From an uncultured Pelagibacteraceae bacterium (GTDB lineage: Bacteria > Pseudomonadota > Alphaproteobacteria > Pelagibacterales > Pelagibacteraceae), in NCBI GenBank assembly GCA_902595725.1, contig CACJRJ010000013.1, forward strand, positions 1-38,890: DNA of 38,890 bases, written 5' to 3'. Below the pieces are notes generated by a model, which worked only from the letters and a program-made list of their open reading frames with translations, ran no database searches and was not told where the DNA came from. The position numbers were made by a program, and so were the translations under genes. How positions within the stretch are numbered: the first letter of the stretch is position 1; every line of letters starts with the position of its first letter. Below are positions 20,177 to 30,390 of the stretch, piece after piece.

Positions 20177-23173
20177 ATGTCAGAGAATTTTAGATTAGAC
20201 AAAGGTGGATTAATAAATAGAGATAAAAAACTTTCATTTAAATTCAATGGTAAAAAGTATTTTGGTTATGAAGGTGATACATTAGCTTCAGCTTTAATTG
20301 CAAATGGAGTTCATTTAGTTGGTAGAAGTTTTAAATATCATAGGCCCAGAGGTTTTTTTGGAGCAGGTGTAGACGAACCTTATGCGATAGTGCAAATGAA
20401 TAGAAATAATGAAGTTGATCCTAATGTAAGAGCAACGGAACAAGAGTTATTTGAAGGTTTAGAAGCAAAAAGTGTTAATTGTTGGCCAAATGTAGATTTT
20501 GATATTGGTGCAATAAATAATTTTTTAGGTAAATTTTTCCCTGCAGGTTTTTACTATAAAACTTTTATGTGGCCCAAAAGCTTTTGGTATAAGTTATATG
20601 AGCCGATTATTAGAAAAGCAGCAGGTTTTGGAGCAGCTTCAATAAAACATGATAAAGAAAAATATGAACATAAATACGAATACTGTGATCTATTAATTAC
20701 AGGATCTGGTCCTTCAGGTTTAGCAAGTGCCTATGCAGCAGCGCAAAACGGAGCAAAAGTAATTTTAGCTGAAGATAAATCGAGGTTTGGCGGAAGTCTT
20801 CTAACGAGCGAAGTTACAATTGGAAATCAAAGTGGAAAAGAATGGGCAGAAAAAATAATATCTGAACTTAAATTAATGCCAAATGTAGTTGTAAAAAATA
20901 GATCTCAAGTTTTTGGTTATTATGATCATAATATGCTTGTTATGTCAGAGAGAGTTAGTGATCATTTACCTAAAACAGAAAAATATATTCCCAAACAGAG
21001 ACTTTGGTACATCCGTGCAAAAGAAGTTATTATTTCTTCTGGATCAATAGAAAGACCTATAGTTTTTGGAAACAATGATACCCCAGGCGTTATGCTTTCA
21101 TCAGCAGCAAAAGAATATTTAAAAATTTATGGAGTATTAGTTGGAAAAAAACCATTAATATTCACTAATAATGATAGCGGATATGAAACTGCTATTGAAT
21201 TCAAAAAAAATGGAATAGATCCAATCGTATTAGATACAAGAAGAGATCCTAATTCAGAAATTATAAAAGAAGCAAAAGACTTAAATATAAGTATAAAGTC
21301 TTCCTACGTTGTTGTAGCAGCCAAAGGTTATAAAAAAGTTAATTCTGCAGATATTGCCAAAATATCTGATGATAAAAAAAATATAAGTAACATTGAAAAT
21401 ATAAAATGTGATTGTATTTGTGTTTCAGGATTTTGGACACCAACAATTCATTTAGCTTCACAATCAGGTAATAAAACTAAATTCAATGAAAAAATAGATT
21501 CATTTATTCCAAGTCAACCAAAGCAAAAGGAAACTACTCTTGGATCTGCTAGTGGAATTTTTACGCTAGAAGAAACATTGAAAACATCATTTGAAAAAGG
21601 AAATGAATTATCAAAACAAATAACAAATAAAGAAAATAAAGTTTCTATTCCTACCGTTGTTGAAAAAAAATCTTCTAATCATGATAAATTTTGGTGTGTA
21701 CCATTACCTGAAGGTAAAAATTATAAAAGATTCTTAGATTTTCAAAACGATGTTGCAGTCTCTGATATACAGCTCGCATTAAGAGAAGGTTACAGATCAA
21801 TCGAACACGTTAAAAGATATACGACATTAGGAATGGCCACAGACCAAGGAAGGACAAGTAATCTTAATGGACTACAATTAGTCTCAGATATAGAAAATAA
21901 AGTTGTGCCTCAAGTAGGCCATACTACTTTTAGACCACCTTATTCACCCGTTTCTATAGGAGCTATCGTTGGTAGAGAAATTGGAAAACATTCAAAACCA
22001 ACAAGAAAGTCACCAATGCATTATTGGCACGAAAAAAATAATGCTGTATTTGTCGATGCAGGTGTTTGGCTACGTCCAAGATATTATAAACGAGGAAATG
22101 AAAACTTATTTGAAGCTTCAAAAAGAGAAGCAAAAAATGTTAGACAAAATGTAGGTGTGTGTGATGTAACAACTTTAGGCAAAATTGATATCAAAGGACC
22201 TGATTCAGCAGAATTTTTAAATAGGGTTTATACAAATGCTTGGCTTAAATTACCTGTAGGTAAAGCTAGATATGGCGTGATGTTAAGAGAAGATGGAATT
22301 GTAATGGACGATGGAACAACAACTAGAATTTCAGAAAACCATTATCACATGACAACTACTACTGCTCAAGCTGCAAACGTATTATCTCATTTAGAATATT
22401 ATTTACAATTAGTATGGCCTGAACTGAATGTAAATGTAGTTTCTTCTACAGAACAGTGGGCAGGTGCTGCAATAGCTGGACCAAAATCCAGATATGTATT
22501 GCAAAAATTATTTCCAGATTTAAATGTTTCAAACGAAGGTTTGCCATTTATGGGTTATATGGAAGGTAATTTATTCGGCGTCAATGCAAAAATTTATAGA
22601 ATTTCATTTTCTGGTGAACTTGCTTACGAGGTAAATGTAGAGTCTGATAATGGTAATTATATGTGGGAAAAAATAATGGAAATTGGAAAAGAGTTTAATA
22701 TCCAACCATATGGAACAGAGGCATTATCGACCTTAAGAATTGAAATGGGACACGTCGCAGGATCTGAATTAGATGGACGTACAATTCCATACGATAATTC
22801 ACTAGATGGATTAGTTAGTAAAAAGAAAGATTTTATTGGAAAAAGATCCTTAAGCAAAGCAGCTTATATTGCTTCAGACAGACAGAAAGTTGTTGGAGTT
22901 ATTCCGTTAGATAAAAAAACGAGTATACCAGAAGGTTCATATATAGTTAAGGACGCAAAAGCGAAACTTCCAAATCCTAAATTAGGCCATGTCTCTGCTT
23001 CTTGCTGGAGCGTTGAGTATGATAACCCTTTTTCACTAGCAATAATTAAAGATGGAAAAAATATGATTGGACAAAAATTGTTTGCACTGTCTCCATTGAA
23101 AAATAAAACTATACCAGTTGAGATAGTATCATCGCATTATGTTGATCCTAAAGGAGAAAGGGTGAGATCGTGA
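20177..23173 (+). CDS. soxA: Sarcosine oxidase alpha subunit
   Basis: 998 aa; N-terminal FNGKKYFGYEGDTLASALIANGV, GSGPSGLASAYAAAQNGAKVILAE, C-terminal aminomethyltransferase-like domain. Confidence 0.96.
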   Translation: MSENFRLDKGGLINRDKKLSFKFNGKKYFGYEGDTLASALIANGVHLVGRSFKYHRPRGFFGAGVDEPYAIVQMNRNNEVDPNVRATEQELFEGLEAKSVNCWPNVDFDIGAINNFLGKFFPAGFYYKTFMWPKSFWYKLYEPIIRKAAGFGAASIKHDKEKYEHKYEYCDLLITGSGPSGLASAYAAAQNGAKVILAEDKSRFGGSLLTSEVTIGNQSGKEWAEKIISELKLMPNVVVKNRSQVFGYYDHNMLVMSERVSDHLPKTEKYIPKQRLWYIRAKEVIISSGSIERPIVFGNNDTPGVMLSSAAKEYLKIYGVLVGKKPLIFTNNDSGYETAIEFKKNGIDPIVLDTRRDPNSEIIKEAKDLNISIKSSYVVVAAKGYKKVNSADIAKISDDKKNISNIENIKCDCICVSGFWTPTIHLASQSGNKTKFNEKIDSFIPSQPKQKETTLGSASGIFTLEETLKTSFEKGNELSKQITNKENKVSIPTVVEKKSSNHDKFWCVPLPEGKNYKRFLDFQNDVAVSDIQLALREGYRSIEHVKRYTTLGMATDQGRTSNLNGLQLVSDIENKVVPQVGHTTFRPPYSPVSIGAIVGREIGKHSKPTRKSPMHYWHEKNNAVFVDAGVWLRPRYYKRGNENLFEASKREAKNVRQNVGVCDVTTLGKIDIKGPDSAEFLNRVYTNAWLKLPVGKARYGVMLREDGIVMDDGTTTRISENHYHMTTTTAQAANVLSHLEYYLQLVWPELNVNVVSSTEQWAGAAIAGPKSRYVLQKLFPDLNVSNEGLPFMGYMEGNLFGVNAKIYRISFSGELAYEVNVESDNGNYMWEKIMEIGKEFNIQPYGTEALSTLRIEMGHVAGSELDGRTIPYDNSLDGLVSKKKDFIGKRSLSKAAYIASDRQKVVGVIPLDKKTSIPEGSYIVKDAKAKLPNPKLGHVSASCWSVEYDNPFSLAIIKDGKNMIGQKLFALSPLKNKTIPVEIVSSHYVDPKGERVRS

Positions 23174-23757
23174 CATCAGTATCAGCTTTAAATCATATTC
23201 ATAAAACAGGTCTTTTCGGAAATTATGAGAATAAAAATGAAGAAAATTTATTAAAAGTTTCAGAAATTAAAAATTTACTTATTGTTCAGATAGTTCAGTA
23301 TAAAAATTCGAAAGTTTCATTTGAAAATATTGATATTGATAATTTAAAATTAAAAAACTTACCACTAAGTGTTGTCAGTAATAAAGACACAAGAATTTTA
23401 TGGAACGGTCCTAAAAATTGGCTTTTAATATCAATAAAAAAAGATTTACTTAAAAATATCTCTAAAGTTTTTAAAGAAACAGATTTTGCTGTTACAGATT
23501 TATCTCACTCTCGCGCTGCAATGCAAATAGAAGGTCATGATGCAAAAGAAGTTTTAAAAAAGGGATGTCCATTTAACTTTAATATTTTAGAAAAAAATAA
23601 TTCAATAAATTCAACTTATAATAGTATAGCATTTACAGCAGATATGACAGATGACCAGCCTAATAAAATAAGATTGTTTACTCTTAGAAGTTTTGGAGAG
23701 TCTTTTTATCATTCAATAACAGATTCTTCATTAGAATTTGGTTACAAAGCAATATAA
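23170..23757 (+). CDS. soxG: Sarcosine oxidase gamma subunit
   Basis: GTG start overlapping the soxA stop (GTGA); position in soxBDAG; DLSHSRAAMQIEGHDAKEVLKKGCPFNF is SoxG-like. Confidence 0.92.
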   Translation: MTSVSALNHIHKTGLFGNYENKNEENLLKVSEIKNLLIVQIVQYKNSKVSFENIDIDNLKLKNLPLSVVSNKDTRILWNGPKNWLLISIKKDLLKNISKVFKETDFAVTDLSHSRAAMQIEGHDAKEVLKKGCPFNFNILEKNNSINSTYNSIAFTADMTDDQPNKIRLFTLRSFGESFYHSITDSSLEFGYKAI

Positions 23758-23868
23758 TTTATCAATTAAATCTTAGAAAATCACCCAATTTGGATAGTTT
23801 TATTATTTACTCTCTTGAGTTGAATAAAAAATACCTTTAATATTCAACTATAGGGACAAATAAAAGTT

Positions 23869-24186
23869 ATGGGGATAAAAAAAATATTAACTTATATTTT
23901 CGTGGGTATAATTTTGTCAGGTTGTGCCCAGTCGACAGCAATGATAGGCCCGGCTATTACTTTGGCCTCATCAGGAAACATTTCGCAAGCAGGATTAACT
24001 TTTGTCACCAATAAAGCTGTAGAAAAAGAAACTGGAATGGACACAGTTTCTTATGTTTCAAATCAAATTGAAAAACAAAATTCTAAAACTAAACTAAAAC
24101 GTGAATTTAAAAATTTAGTAGAAACTAATTTTGCAAAAACTAGAGAAAAACTAATTTTACAAGATAAATCTAATACTTTTAATTAA
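23869..24186 (+). CDS. Small putative lipoprotein
   Basis: N-terminal lipobox IILSGC; 105 aa. Confidence 0.7.
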   Translation: MGIKKILTYIFVGIILSGCAQSTAMIGPAITLASSGNISQAGLTFVTNKAVEKETGMDTVSYVSNQIEKQNSKTKLKREFKNLVETNFAKTREKLILQDKSNTFN

Positions 24187-24210
24187 AATTAATATTAAGT
24201 TCTTAAATAA

Positions 24211-24666
24211 CTACAAGTTTAAAGTATAGTAGCAAGAATTTGGGTCATCTTTGTAATGAGCAAAGGGTGGGCAAGTTTTAAATCCAAATTTAGAAAATAA
24301 ATTTCTAGCAGGTAAAAAAAATTCTCCTGCTCCTGTTTCAATACTTAATTTTACAATGTTTAATTTTTTCGCTTCTTCGATTAGATGATTTATTATCCTT
24401 TCGCCACTACCTTTTTTTCTAAATTGATCAGCAACTCTGATAGATTTAAATTCACCGTGATTTTTTTCTAAAAATTTTAATGCTCCACAGCCAATAAGTT
24501 CATTATTTTCCCATAAACTCCAAAATTTTATACTTGGATCTTTTAAACCATCGATATCGAGTACATGAGTACTACCAGCTGGTGAAACCGACCTAAGTTC
24601 AACAAAATGTTTTTTTAATAAATCATTAACTTCAGAATTATCAAAATTTCCTTCTATGGATTTCAT
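24211..24666 (-). CDS. GNAT-family N-acetyltransferase
   Basis: ELIGCGALKFLEKNHGEFKSIRVADQFRKKGSGERIINHLIEEAKKLN acetyl-CoA-binding region. Confidence 0.85.
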   Translation of the reverse strand: MKSIEGNFDNSEVNDLLKKHFVELRSVSPAGSTHVLDIDGLKDPSIKFWSLWENNELIGCGALKFLEKNHGEFKSIRVADQFRKKGSGERIINHLIEEAKKLNIVKLSIETGAGEFFLPARNLFSKFGFKTCPPFAHYKDDPNSCYYTLNL

Positions 24667-25718
24667 TTTAATATATTTTCGAGCGTTTCTACTTGTCCGA
24701 TTTTAAAAATAATAGCATCATCACTATGGTAACCATATTGATTAGAGGAATTTTTAAAACGTTTTGGTGGTTCAAATATTGGTTCTAAAGATAAAACTAC
24801 AGTTCCCCAATGCATACCTAAAACTTTTTTACTTTTTAAATCTTGACCAATATTTAATGCCTCTTCAGGATTTGTATGATAAACCGATTTGTCTTTCAGT
24901 GGAGACATAGGATAAAAATTATATGCCCCTATGTTAATAAAAGTTAAATCAATAGGGCCATATTTATTTCCAAGTTCTTTATAAATATTTCCATAACCTG
25001 TATCACATGCAAAAAATATTTTTTTGTCTTTATATTCAATTAAAAAGTTTCCCCATAATGTTTTGTTTGTATCCCACAAACTTCTTTTTGACCAATGAAC
25101 AGCAGGTAAAAATGTTATTTTTAAGTCGTTAACTTTTATTTCATCGTACCAATCCATTTCGTTAATATCTTTAAATCCGTTTTTAGAAAAATATTTTCCA
25201 AGTTTTAGTGGAGTTAAAACTTTTGATTTTTTATAAGGAAATCTTTGTATAGTTCTAGTACTAAGATGATCATAATGATTGTGTGTTAATAAAAATAAAT
25301 TTACCTCAGGCAATTCCTTGAGCTCAATCGCAGGATCTACATATCTTTTTGGTCCAAATATTAAAGGTCCCATATTTTTTTCGAAAACTGGATCAGTAAT
25401 AATTGTTGTATTCCCAAGTTTTATCAAAAAAGTAGCATGACCTATCCAAGCAATATAGTCATTATTTTTATTTTTTTTTAAATTTTCTAAAACTTCTTTT
25501 TTATCTACAACATGGTCTGGTGGAATATCCATTTTAAGTTTCCTTTTTTCTTTGTTAAAAACTTTAAAACTCCAGTTAAATGAAACATTTCTTTCTGGAG
25601 AGCCCTCGGGGTTTCTAAAGGTTCCATCTGATAAATGGTGATAAGGTTTATTATCCATAGCTAATAAAACATTGTTATAAACAAAAAAAATTAATAAAAA
25701 ACTTAAAATTTTAGACAC
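24663..25718 (-). CDS. Exported metallo-beta-lactamase-fold hydrolase (NAPE-PLD/RomA/UlaG-like)
   Basis: Signal-peptide-like N-terminus; WIGHATFLIKLGNTTIITDPVF, THNHYDHLS (HxHxDH), FACDTGYG. Confidence 0.85.
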   Translation of the reverse strand: MSKILSFLLIFFVYNNVLLAMDNKPYHHLSDGTFRNPEGSPERNVSFNWSFKVFNKEKRKLKMDIPPDHVVDKKEVLENLKKNKNNDYIAWIGHATFLIKLGNTTIITDPVFEKNMGPLIFGPKRYVDPAIELKELPEVNLFLLTHNHYDHLSTRTIQRFPYKKSKVLTPLKLGKYFSKNGFKDINEMDWYDEIKVNDLKITFLPAVHWSKRSLWDTNKTLWGNFLIEYKDKKIFFACDTGYGNIYKELGNKYGPIDLTFINIGAYNFYPMSPLKDKSVYHTNPEEALNIGQDLKSKKVLGMHWGTVVLSLEPIFEPPKRFKNSSNQYGYHSDDAIIFKIGQVETLENILK

Positions 25719-25728
25719 TAGGATTATT

Positions 25729-26775
25729 TTACTTTTCGATTATTGTTAAATGGCCCATTTTTCTTTTTTTTTTTACAGTATTCTTCTGATAATCAAAGAA
25801 AAATTCATTATCCTTAAAAATTTTGTTTCTATAAACCAATATATCTTCACCAATCAAATTAATCATTTTGGCATTATGTAATTTTTTAGTTTCAACCTTA
25901 TCTAACCCACATACTGCTCTTATATGATTTTCAAATTGACTAATGTTATAAGCATTTATTGTAAGATGTCCTGAATTATGAACTCTTGGCGCAATTTCGT
26001 TTACAAATAAATTGTCATTTTTATCAATAAAATATTCAACACACATAGTTCCTATATAATCAAGTTCTTCAGCAATATACTTTGCCCATTTTTTCGATTT
26101 ATCAAACAAGTCTTCGCTAATTTCGGCTGGTATTTTTGAATACTTTAATATTTGATCTTCATGAACATTTTCTATTGGATCATACACTTCATATTTTTGT
26201 TTTCCAAATCTTGTAATTATTACTGCAATTTCTTTTTTAAGCTTAACTAATTTTTCTAATATATAATGATTTTCAAAATTTACTTTTAAATTATCTAATT
26301 CTTGTTCATTATTAATTTTATATTGACCCTTTCCATCATAGCCTAGCGTACAAGTTTTAAGTATACCTGGTATAAAATCTTGACTAGACTTTAGATCACT
26401 TTCATTTTTGACAGAAATATATGAAGTTGTACTAATATTATTTTTATTTAAAAAATCTTTTTCAGTGAGTCTATTTTGAATAATTTTATTTATAGAAGGC
26501 TTAGGATTTACTTTTTTTATATTGTCTATTTTAGATAGAGTTTTATATGGAATATTTTCAAATTCATAGGTTACAAAATCTATTTTATTAGAAAATTCTT
26601 CGATTTTCTTATCATCATCATATTTAGAAAAAATAAACTCATCTGCAAAAAATTGAGCGGGGGCATGTTCATCATCAGAAATAATTATAGTTTTTAAATT
26701 TAAATTTTTAGCAGCTGTAGAAAGCATACTTCCTAGTTGTCCTCCGCCAATTATTCCTATAGTAGGTTTTGACAT
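25729..26775 (-). CDS. purK: 5-(carboxyamino)imidazole ribonucleotide synthase
   Basis: IGIIGGGQLGSMLSTAAKNL, ATP-grasp features, VNEIAPRVHNSGHLTINAYNISQFENHIRAVCG; adjacent purE. Confidence 0.95.
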   Translation of the reverse strand: MSKPTIGIIGGGQLGSMLSTAAKNLNLKTIIISDDEHAPAQFFADEFIFSKYDDDKKIEEFSNKIDFVTYEFENIPYKTLSKIDNIKKVNPKPSINKIIQNRLTEKDFLNKNNISTTSYISVKNESDLKSSQDFIPGILKTCTLGYDGKGQYKINNEQELDNLKVNFENHYILEKLVKLKKEIAVIITRFGKQKYEVYDPIENVHEDQILKYSKIPAEISEDLFDKSKKWAKYIAEELDYIGTMCVEYFIDKNDNLFVNEIAPRVHNSGHLTINAYNISQFENHIRAVCGLDKVETKKLHNAKMINLIGEDILVYRNKIFKDNEFFFDYQKNTVKKKRKMGHLTIIEK

Positions 26776-26780
26776 TTAAT

Positions 26781-27272
26781 TTATTTTGGTTTTTTTTTTA
26801 CTGAAGAGCTTTGTTTGATACGCCACTTATTTAGATTTTTTTTTAATTTTTCATCGCTCAAAGAAATTATAGATGCCGCTAATAATGCAGCATTAATTGC
26901 TCCATCTTCTCCTATAGCTACAGTAGCAACTGGTATTCCTTTAGGCATTTGGGCAATAGATAATAAACTATCTAAACCCTTTAATTTTTTACTTTCAATT
27001 GGAACACCAATAACTGGTATTGTGGTAAGTGAAGCAATCATACCGGGCAAATGTGCGGAACCTCCTGCGCCAGCTATAATTACAGAAAAATTGTTTTTTT
27101 CTGCTTTTTTTGCGTAATCATACATTCGATTAGGCGTTCTATGAGCAGATATAATTTTTGTTTCAAATTTTACTTTTAAAATTTTAAACACTTTTTGACA
27201 CAGTTTCATTGTTTTAAAATCTGATTGGCTTCCCATAACAATAGAAACTTTATGTATTTTTTTTGATTGCAT
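26781..27272 (-). CDS. purE: 5-(carboxyamino)imidazole ribonucleotide mutase
   Basis: [58 protein letters not shown]. Confidence 0.96.
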   Translation of the reverse strand: MQSKKIHKVSIVMGSQSDFKTMKLCQKVFKILKVKFETKIISAHRTPNRMYDYAKKAEKNNFSVIIAGAGGSAHLPGMIASLTTIPVIGVPIESKKLKGLDSLLSIAQMPKGIPVATVAIGEDGAINAALLAASIISLSDEKLKKNLNKWRIKQSSSVKKKPK

Positions 27273-27364
27273 AAGACTTAATAAATGAACAGTCTTTAAC
27301 TTATTTCAAATTAAATTAACTTTTTCAATAAAATTAGTAATGTAAGTGAAAATAAAATAAAAAT

Positions 27365-27751
27365 ATGTTATTTAGAATTATAATGAAAATATTGGCTTTT
27401 TTTATACTGTTAATTTGCACAAGTTCTTTTGCTGATGAGTATGAGACAAATTTTAACATCGAAAAATTTAAACTTGCTCAAAATAATGGTAAAATAGTTG
27501 TCATTCATTCCTGGAATAAATCTTGTGGAACATGTGCAAAACAGAAACCAATACTGGAAAAAGCAAAAAAAGACTTTGAGAACATTATTTTTATGAATTT
27601 TGAACAAACTAAAAATAAAGACATCGGAGAACTATTAAACATTGATTATTGGACAACTATCGTTGTTTATAAGGATAATAAAGAATTAGCTCGTGAGATA
27701 GGATTGTATAATGAAAGAGATATATATAATCTTATAAAAAAAGGTATTTAA
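27365..27751 (+). CDS. Secreted thioredoxin-fold protein
   Basis: Signal peptide plus redox motif HSWNKSCGTCAKQKPILEKA (CGTC). Confidence 0.8.
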   Translation: MLFRIIMKILAFFILLICTSSFADEYETNFNIEKFKLAQNNGKIVVIHSWNKSCGTCAKQKPILEKAKKDFENIIFMNFEQTKNKDIGELLNIDYWTTIVVYKDNKELAREIGLYNERDIYNLIKKGI

Positions 27752-27764
27752 TCTTAAAATTAAA

Positions 27765-28730
27765 ATGAATTATAAAATTGATAATTTACAATATTGTAAT
27801 TGGTCTAGAGAAATTTTTGAAATTAACAGAGAAGCAGAATTAGATGCTGTTCATGTTACAATAGTTTATCATGAAGATTATGACGAATTATTAAAAAGAA
27901 TAGATGAATGGAATATATATTTTAAAGATAATTCTGATTTAATTTTTCATGGTAAAAGTTATAAAGATATAGAAAAAGCTAAAGAACAAAAAAAAACAGC
28001 TATATTTTTTGGTTTTCAAAACTGCTCACCAATCGAAGATGACATTAACTTAATTGAAAAAATACATCATCTAGGATGTAAATTTATGCAGCTTACTTAT
28101 AACAATCAATCTCTTCTAGCCACAGGATGTTATGAAAAAATTGATAGTGGAGTTACTAATTTTGGAAAAGAAGTTATTAAAGAAATGAATAGAGTTGGTA
28201 TTGTAATTGACATGTCTCATTCTGCGGAAAAAAGTACATTTGACGCAATAGAGATAAGTGAAAAGCCAATTGCAATAACTCATGCAAACCCATTATTTTG
28301 GCACAAGGCAATCAGAAATAAATCTAATGAATTATTAAAAACTTTAGCTGATAGCGGTGGCATGATTGGTCTTTCATTATATCCTCACCACCTTAAAGAT
28401 GGAACTAATTGTAATTTAGAAAACTTTTGTGAAATGACAGCAAAAACTGCTGAATTGATAGGAGTAAAGAATATAGGCATAGGTTCAGATTTATGTTTAA
28501 AACAACCAGATGCAATAGTTGAATGGATGAGAAATGGTACTTGGACAAAAACAAAAAATTATGGAGAAGGAGCAAAAAATAAAGCTGGTTTTCCAAAACA
28601 ACCAGCCTGGTTTGAAGATGCAAGAGGATTTAAAAATTTGGAAACTGGCCTAAAAAAAATTGGATTTAACCAAGGTGAAGTAGAAGGAATTTTAGGAAAT
28701 AATTGGTATAATTTTTATAAAAATATTTAA
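27765..28730 (+). CDS. M19 (renal/membrane dipeptidase)-like protein with altered N-terminal metal motif
   Basis: Retains MSHSAEKSTFDAIEISEKPIAITHANP and GIGSDLCL of the M19 fold; lacks the usual N-terminal HxD. Confidence 0.8.
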   Translation: MNYKIDNLQYCNWSREIFEINREAELDAVHVTIVYHEDYDELLKRIDEWNIYFKDNSDLIFHGKSYKDIEKAKEQKKTAIFFGFQNCSPIEDDINLIEKIHHLGCKFMQLTYNNQSLLATGCYEKIDSGVTNFGKEVIKEMNRVGIVIDMSHSAEKSTFDAIEISEKPIAITHANPLFWHKAIRNKSNELLKTLADSGGMIGLSLYPHHLKDGTNCNLENFCEMTAKTAELIGVKNIGIGSDLCLKQPDAIVEWMRNGTWTKTKNYGEGAKNKAGFPKQPAWFEDARGFKNLETGLKKIGFNQGEVEGILGNNWYNFYKNI

Positions 28731-28731
28731 A

Positions 28732-30390
28732 ATGCAAATAGAACTAAGAGATCCAAAGGTTATTATGAAATTATCAAGACTTGGATCTTTTCATCAATCA
28801 AAATTATCTTTTTTAAGATCTTTTTTAAAAGAATTTAAAGATTGGGAATATAATAAAAATCTATTTGATTTAGACGAAAATGGATATGGAAGAGCAGTTT
28901 ATTCATTTTCAAAAAAAAATAGAACTTATTCGTTAATTTGCTTTGCAAATAAAATAAGTGACGAAGAAAGATCAGATAGAGTAATTGCAACAAAATGGGA
29001 TGCAGCTTTTGTATTACATGATGGGATTCCTACAAAACAAGATATTGAGAGATTAGAACTAAATGTTCCAAAACAAGAAGTTGGTAGACTTTCATATAAG
29101 GAATTAACGCTTTCAAGGGCAAATAAATCAGTCAGAGCTTTTGAGCATGTTATAGATAGCCTTTCAAATGGAAGACAACCTGATAAAGAATTTTTATCAA
29201 AAGTTGGATACCTTTATAGAACTACTGCTGTTTATGGATCAGGAAAATTTGGACTGGCTGATAGGTTTAGAATTAAAAATAGAGAAGAAATTTGTGGACC
29301 ATTCAGATTGGAAATGATGTTAGTTTATTTAGTTAGACAATTTACTTTTGATCAAGTTAATCATATAGCAAATTATAGAAATCCAAAAAAGTTTGTTGAA
29401 CTAGATAAAGAAATTTCTAGAAATTTAGGAATTGGAAATTCTACAGGTCTTGGAATGGCACCTTTTATTGTAAATCATCCAACACTTTTAAATAATTGGA
29501 TACTTGCCAGGGAAAAAGCTTTAAAAAAAATTAGAGAAGTAAAAAATGTAAAAAAAGAAGATTTTGATATTTTTGTTGAATGCTTAAAAAAATCTCTAAA
29601 GAATATAACCTCTTGGAATACGGAAAGTGAATTTCAAAAAAATAAAATAAAACAATTAATAACAGATTTAAATAAATTGCTAAATTTTATTAGTACTTTT
29701 AATTTTCAAGAAGAATTTTCTTTTAATAATCTATATTTATGGACAGAAAAAAATCTAGATTTAGAGTGTTCAGAGTATATTGTTTCCATGATGCTAGAAC
29801 CTTACGATTCTATTGTTGATCCTTTAATTCATCAAATGAGTTCTGAGGAAGAAAAATTCTTTAATATACCAGGAGACAGAACTATACTAGATTTAAGAAA
29901 TATATTAGAAGAAAAATACACTGATATTTTAAAAATTGATTTTAATAAAAAAGAAAGCAATGAAAATTTTTGGTTTATTTCAAAAAATAAAGAGGAACCA
30001 AGAATAGCAAAAAGATATAACGAACAAGGATCAGATTTAGAACAACCTTTGGCAATAGCCAGGGATATAAAAAAGCTATATGAAAGAATATCAAATCAAA
30101 AAAATAGCTTAAGTATCGGCAGATTCTTAATAGAAAATAATGACCTTAGGCATGTTGTAAGAAGAGCATTTATTTCAGAAAAATTTCCTTACTCAGAAAT
30201 TCAAGATAATACTATTGGATCTAATCTAATGCCTATAGATATGTTGAGGTTGAAATTATCATTTTTTGGAGCAGTAAAATTTGATCCTAAATCAGATAAA
30301 TGGTTAAGAATAAGTATGTTTCAAGGCGCACCATTACCAAATGAATTAAAAAAATTTAATGATCACTGGGTGTATAATTCTTTAAATTAA
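28732..30390 (+). CDS. Conserved protein of unknown function, 552 aa
   Basis: Full-length ORF starting 1 nt after the M19-like gene and overlapping the downstream DUF3726-like gene; no domain I can name with confidence. Confidence 0.8.
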   Translation: MQIELRDPKVIMKLSRLGSFHQSKLSFLRSFLKEFKDWEYNKNLFDLDENGYGRAVYSFSKKNRTYSLICFANKISDEERSDRVIATKWDAAFVLHDGIPTKQDIERLELNVPKQEVGRLSYKELTLSRANKSVRAFEHVIDSLSNGRQPDKEFLSKVGYLYRTTAVYGSGKFGLADRFRIKNREEICGPFRLEMMLVYLVRQFTFDQVNHIANYRNPKKFVELDKEISRNLGIGNSTGLGMAPFIVNHPTLLNNWILAREKALKKIREVKNVKKEDFDIFVECLKKSLKNITSWNTESEFQKNKIKQLITDLNKLLNFISTFNFQEEFSFNNLYLWTEKNLDLECSEYIVSMMLEPYDSIVDPLIHQMSSEEEKFFNIPGDRTILDLRNILEEKYTDILKIDFNKKESNENFWFISKNKEEPRIAKRYNEQGSDLEQPLAIARDIKKLYERISNQKNSLSIGRFLIENNDLRHVVRRAFISEKFPYSEIQDNTIGSNLMPIDMLRLKLSFFGAVKFDPKSDKWLRISMFQGAPLPNELKKFNDHWVYNSLN

